From positions 1 to 45,093 of the forward strand of contig JBBSQL010000023.1 of NCBI GenBank assembly GCA_038257845.1: a stretch of DNA of 45,093 bases, read 5' to 3'. This DNA comes from JAFDXJ01 sp038257845 (GTDB lineage Bacteria > Bacteroidota > Bacteroidia > Chitinophagales > Chitinophagaceae). The notes under the pieces were generated by a model. That model worked only from the letters and a program-made list of their open reading frames with translations. It did no database searches and was not told the DNA's origin. The position numbers and the translations under genes are program-made. This document shows positions 43,053 through 45,093 of this stretch, piece by piece. The stretch's first letter is position 1, and the number at the start of each line of letters is the position of its first letter.

Positions 43053-45093
43053 TCATGAAATCTTACTCCAGGCGGTTTTTCTCTTTTGGGATAAAATATA
43101 ATTTTTCAAACCTGAATTTTCCATTTTCACCAGCCCGGGATCCATATCAAGGACAATATCCGCATACCTTTTAGCTGCTTCCAGGATGCTTTGATCTAAA
43201 ATGATGTCTGCAAGTTTAAAATCAAGAGCACCACTTTGTTTTGTGCCTTCAATATTTCCCGGCCCACGCAATGCTAAATCTTTTTCTGCTATTTTAAAAC
43301 CATTATTTGTTTCACACAAAACTTTTAGCCTTTGCTTTGCCTCATTGGAAATTTTACTTCCTGTAAGCAATATACAATAACTTTTTTCTACACCTCTTCC
43401 GACCCTGCCGCGTAATTGATGCAACTGTGATAAGCCAAATTTTTCTGCACTTTCAATGACCATCACACTTGCATTAGGCACATCCACGCCAACTTCAATT
43501 ACAGTTGTGGCGACAAGAATTTGTGTTTCACCATTTTTAAAACGCTGCATATTCACTTCTTTTTGTAGCGCAGGCATTCTTCCATGCACCATGCTGATAT
43601 TGTATAATTGTTCCGGAAAATAAGTCTTTACCTGTTCATATCCCTGCATTAGATCTTCATAACTTAATTTTTCACTTTCTTCTATCAATGGATATATAAT
43701 ATACGCTTGCCGGCCATTTTTGATTTCACCCTTTATAAATTCCATGATTTCCATGCGTTTCATTTCATTGCGCTGGATGGTTTTTATTTCCTGCCTTCCG
43801 GGAGGTAATTCGTCCATAATACTGTAATCAAGATCGCCATAAACGGACATGGCCAAAGTACGTGGAATGGGAGTTGCCGTCATTACGAGAATGTGTGGCG
43901 GCACTACAGATTTTTTCCACAATTTTGCTCTTTGTGCCACACCAAAACGATGTTGTTCATCTACGATGGCTAAGCCAAGATTTTTAAATTCAACTTTATC
44001 TTCAATGATTGCGTGCGTACCGATGAGGATATGGCAAGTGCCTTCCTGTAACTCCTTTAATATTTTTTTTCTTTCAGCAGTTTTAGTACTTCCTGTAAGT
44101 AAATGTACATTTACCGGTAAATCTTTTATCAAATTTTTAATGCTTGCATAATGTTGTTGAGACAATATTTCTGTCGGTGCCATCATGCATCCCTGGAAAC
44201 CATTATCCGCGGCCAGTAATAGTGCCAACAGTGCCACAATCGTTTTCCCACTGCCCACATCACCCTGCAATAAACGATTCATTTGCCTGCCGGAAAGCGT
44301 GTCCTGCCTGATTTCTTTAAACACTTTTTTTTGTGCATGGGTGAGTTCAAATGGCAAACAGTTTGAATAAAATACATTGAACAAATCACCCACTTTTTCA
44401 AATATAACACCATTACTTTTATGATGCCTTCTGTTGCGGATCATTTTAAAGCGCACTTGCGCCAGAAATAATTCTTCGAATTTGAGCCGCCTTACTGCTG
44501 CATTAAAATCGTCCATGGTTTTGGGGAAATGAATATCTGAATATGCCTTATACCGATCCACTAATTTCAATTCCTGTTTAACTTTTGGCGGCAAGTTTTC
44601 AGGAATATCATTTTCATGTATTTGGGAAAAAATAGTTGCCGTTAATTTAGCAATCTGCCTTCCGTTTAAATTTCGTGTTTTTAATTTTTCAGAAGATGGA
44701 TAAACAGGTTCATAAATAAATTTATCTTTTACAAATTCTTCCATTATTTCAAGATCGGGATGAGAAATTTGTGGCTGGCTATTGAAATAAGAAATTTTTC
44801 CATACACCAAATATTTTTTACCTATAAATAAATTCTTTTGAACCCATTGAATGCCACGAAACCATACCAGTTCAAGATAGCCGCTGCCATCTGTAATATA
44901 GGCTACGAGCCGGCGGCCGGTTTTTTCTCCAATGATTTCAAATTGTGAAATAACGCCGGCAACTTGTATGTAATCCGTTTCAGGACTTATATCTTTAATG
45001 CTTTGAACAGATGTTTTATCTATATGACGTAATGGAAAATGATTGAGCATATCCCGGAAAAGATAAATGCCCAATTCTTTTTGCAGTAACGCG
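43053..45093 (-). CDS. recG: ATP-dependent DNA helicase RecG (5' end outside the window)
   Basis: The frame is open through the right edge, so the first codons are missing; the last window bases encode ALLQKE before LGIYLFRDMLNHFPLRH, the usual RecG wedge-domain start. Helicase motifs are present: LLQGDVGSGKT (Walker A), DEQHRFG (motif II), TATPIPRTLA (motif III), VATTVIEVGVDVPNASVMVI and HQLRGRVGRG (motifs V-VI). RecG reverses stalled replication forks and processes Holliday junctions. About 679 residues are visible, close to the full family length of about 700. A 56-base gap separates it from the surface-protein gene. Confidence 0.96.
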   Translation of the reverse strand, partial: ALLQKELGIYLFRDMLNHFPLRHIDKTSVQSIKDISPETDYIQVAGVISQFEIIGEKTGRRLVAYITDGSGYLELVWFRGIQWVQKNLFIGKKYLVYGKISYFNSQPQISHPDLEIMEEFVKDKFIYEPVYPSSEKLKTRNLNGRQIAKLTATIFSQIHENDIPENLPPKVKQELKLVDRYKAYSDIHFPKTMDDFNAAVRRLKFEELFLAQVRFKMIRNRRHHKSNGVIFEKVGDLFNVFYSNCLPFELTHAQKKVFKEIRQDTLSGRQMNRLLQGDVGSGKTIVALLALLLAADNGFQGCMMAPTEILSQQHYASIKNLIKDLPVNVHLLTGSTKTAERKKILKELQEGTCHILIGTHAIIEDKVEFKNLGLAIVDEQHRFGVAQRAKLWKKSVVPPHILVMTATPIPRTLAMSVYGDLDYSIMDELPPGRQEIKTIQRNEMKRMEIMEFIKGEIKNGRQAYIIYPLIEESEKLSYEDLMQGYEQVKTYFPEQLYNISMVHGRMPALQKEVNMQRFKNGETQILVATTVIEVGVDVPNASVMVIESAEKFGLSQLHQLRGRVGRGVEKSYCILLTGSKISNEAKQRLKVLCETNNGFKIAEKDLALRGPGNIEGTKQSGALDFKLADIILDQSILEAAKRYADIVLDMDPGLVKMENSGLKNYILSQKRKTAWSKIS

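Noticed and set aside
1..45093. Mobile elements, CRISPR arrays, tRNA or rRNA genes, restriction or defence systems
   Set aside because: Looked for on both strands; no transposase, integrase, direct-repeat array, tRNA-like cloverleaf or defence protein motif was recognised.

Overview
The window looks like chromosomal DNA of a Bacteroidota bacterium, most likely from the Chitinophagales/Sphingobacteriales side; the lower rank is inference. Evidence is a type IX secretion pair (type B sorting-domain adhesin plus PorP/SprF), a glycolate-oxidase-like flavoprotein, DUF1080 and OmpA/TSP3 proteins, AT-rich intergenic DNA without clear Shine-Dalgarno sites, and promoter-like TTTG / TAnnTTTG elements of the Bacteroidota type. 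No rRNA, tRNA, CRISPR array or insertion sequence was found.

Positions 1-1011 hold the 3' end of endonuclease III (nth) and a secreted DUF1080 protein. Positions 1153-25790 form one large exopolysaccharide locus. It starts with an AlgI-like MBOAT O-acyltransferase and an SGNH-fold partner, then the Wza-like exporter and a Wzc-like co-polymerase/tyrosine kinase with a tyrosine-rich tail. Two sulfotransferases, a Wzx-type flippase, a decayed sulfotransferase pseudogene, a third sulfotransferase, a Wzy/WaaL-type polymerase or ligase and a GT4 glycosyltransferase follow. Next come a complete PAPS cassette (cysQ-cysC-cysD-cysN) closed by a strong terminator, another sulfotransferase, GT4 and sulfotransferase, and the UDP-glucose to UDP-glucuronate to UDP-xylose pair (ugd, uxs). 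A GT4 gene on the opposite strand and a PglC/WcaJ-type initiating sugar transferase close the locus.

Read together, these genes describe a Wzx/Wzy-dependent surface polysaccharide that is probably built with glucuronate and/or xylose, O-acylated, and sulfated. CysD/N/C make PAPS, CysQ removes the PAP by-product, and five intact sulfotransferases use PAPS. There are more sulfotransferases (five plus one dead) than glycosyltransferases (three plus the initiator), and there is no PAPS reductase in the window. This is the most interesting system here.

Positions 25791-45093 are mostly housekeeping and envelope genes, nearly all on the minus strand: recJ, a polyprenyl diphosphate synthase, an OmpA/TSP3 protein (plus strand, own terminator), a VWA lipoprotein-like or secreted protein, hpt, a LysM glucosaminidase, an O-methyltransferase, a sodium:solute symporter, a small outer-membrane barrel, a FAD-linked oxidase, the SprF/type B adhesin pair, and recG, which runs off the right edge.
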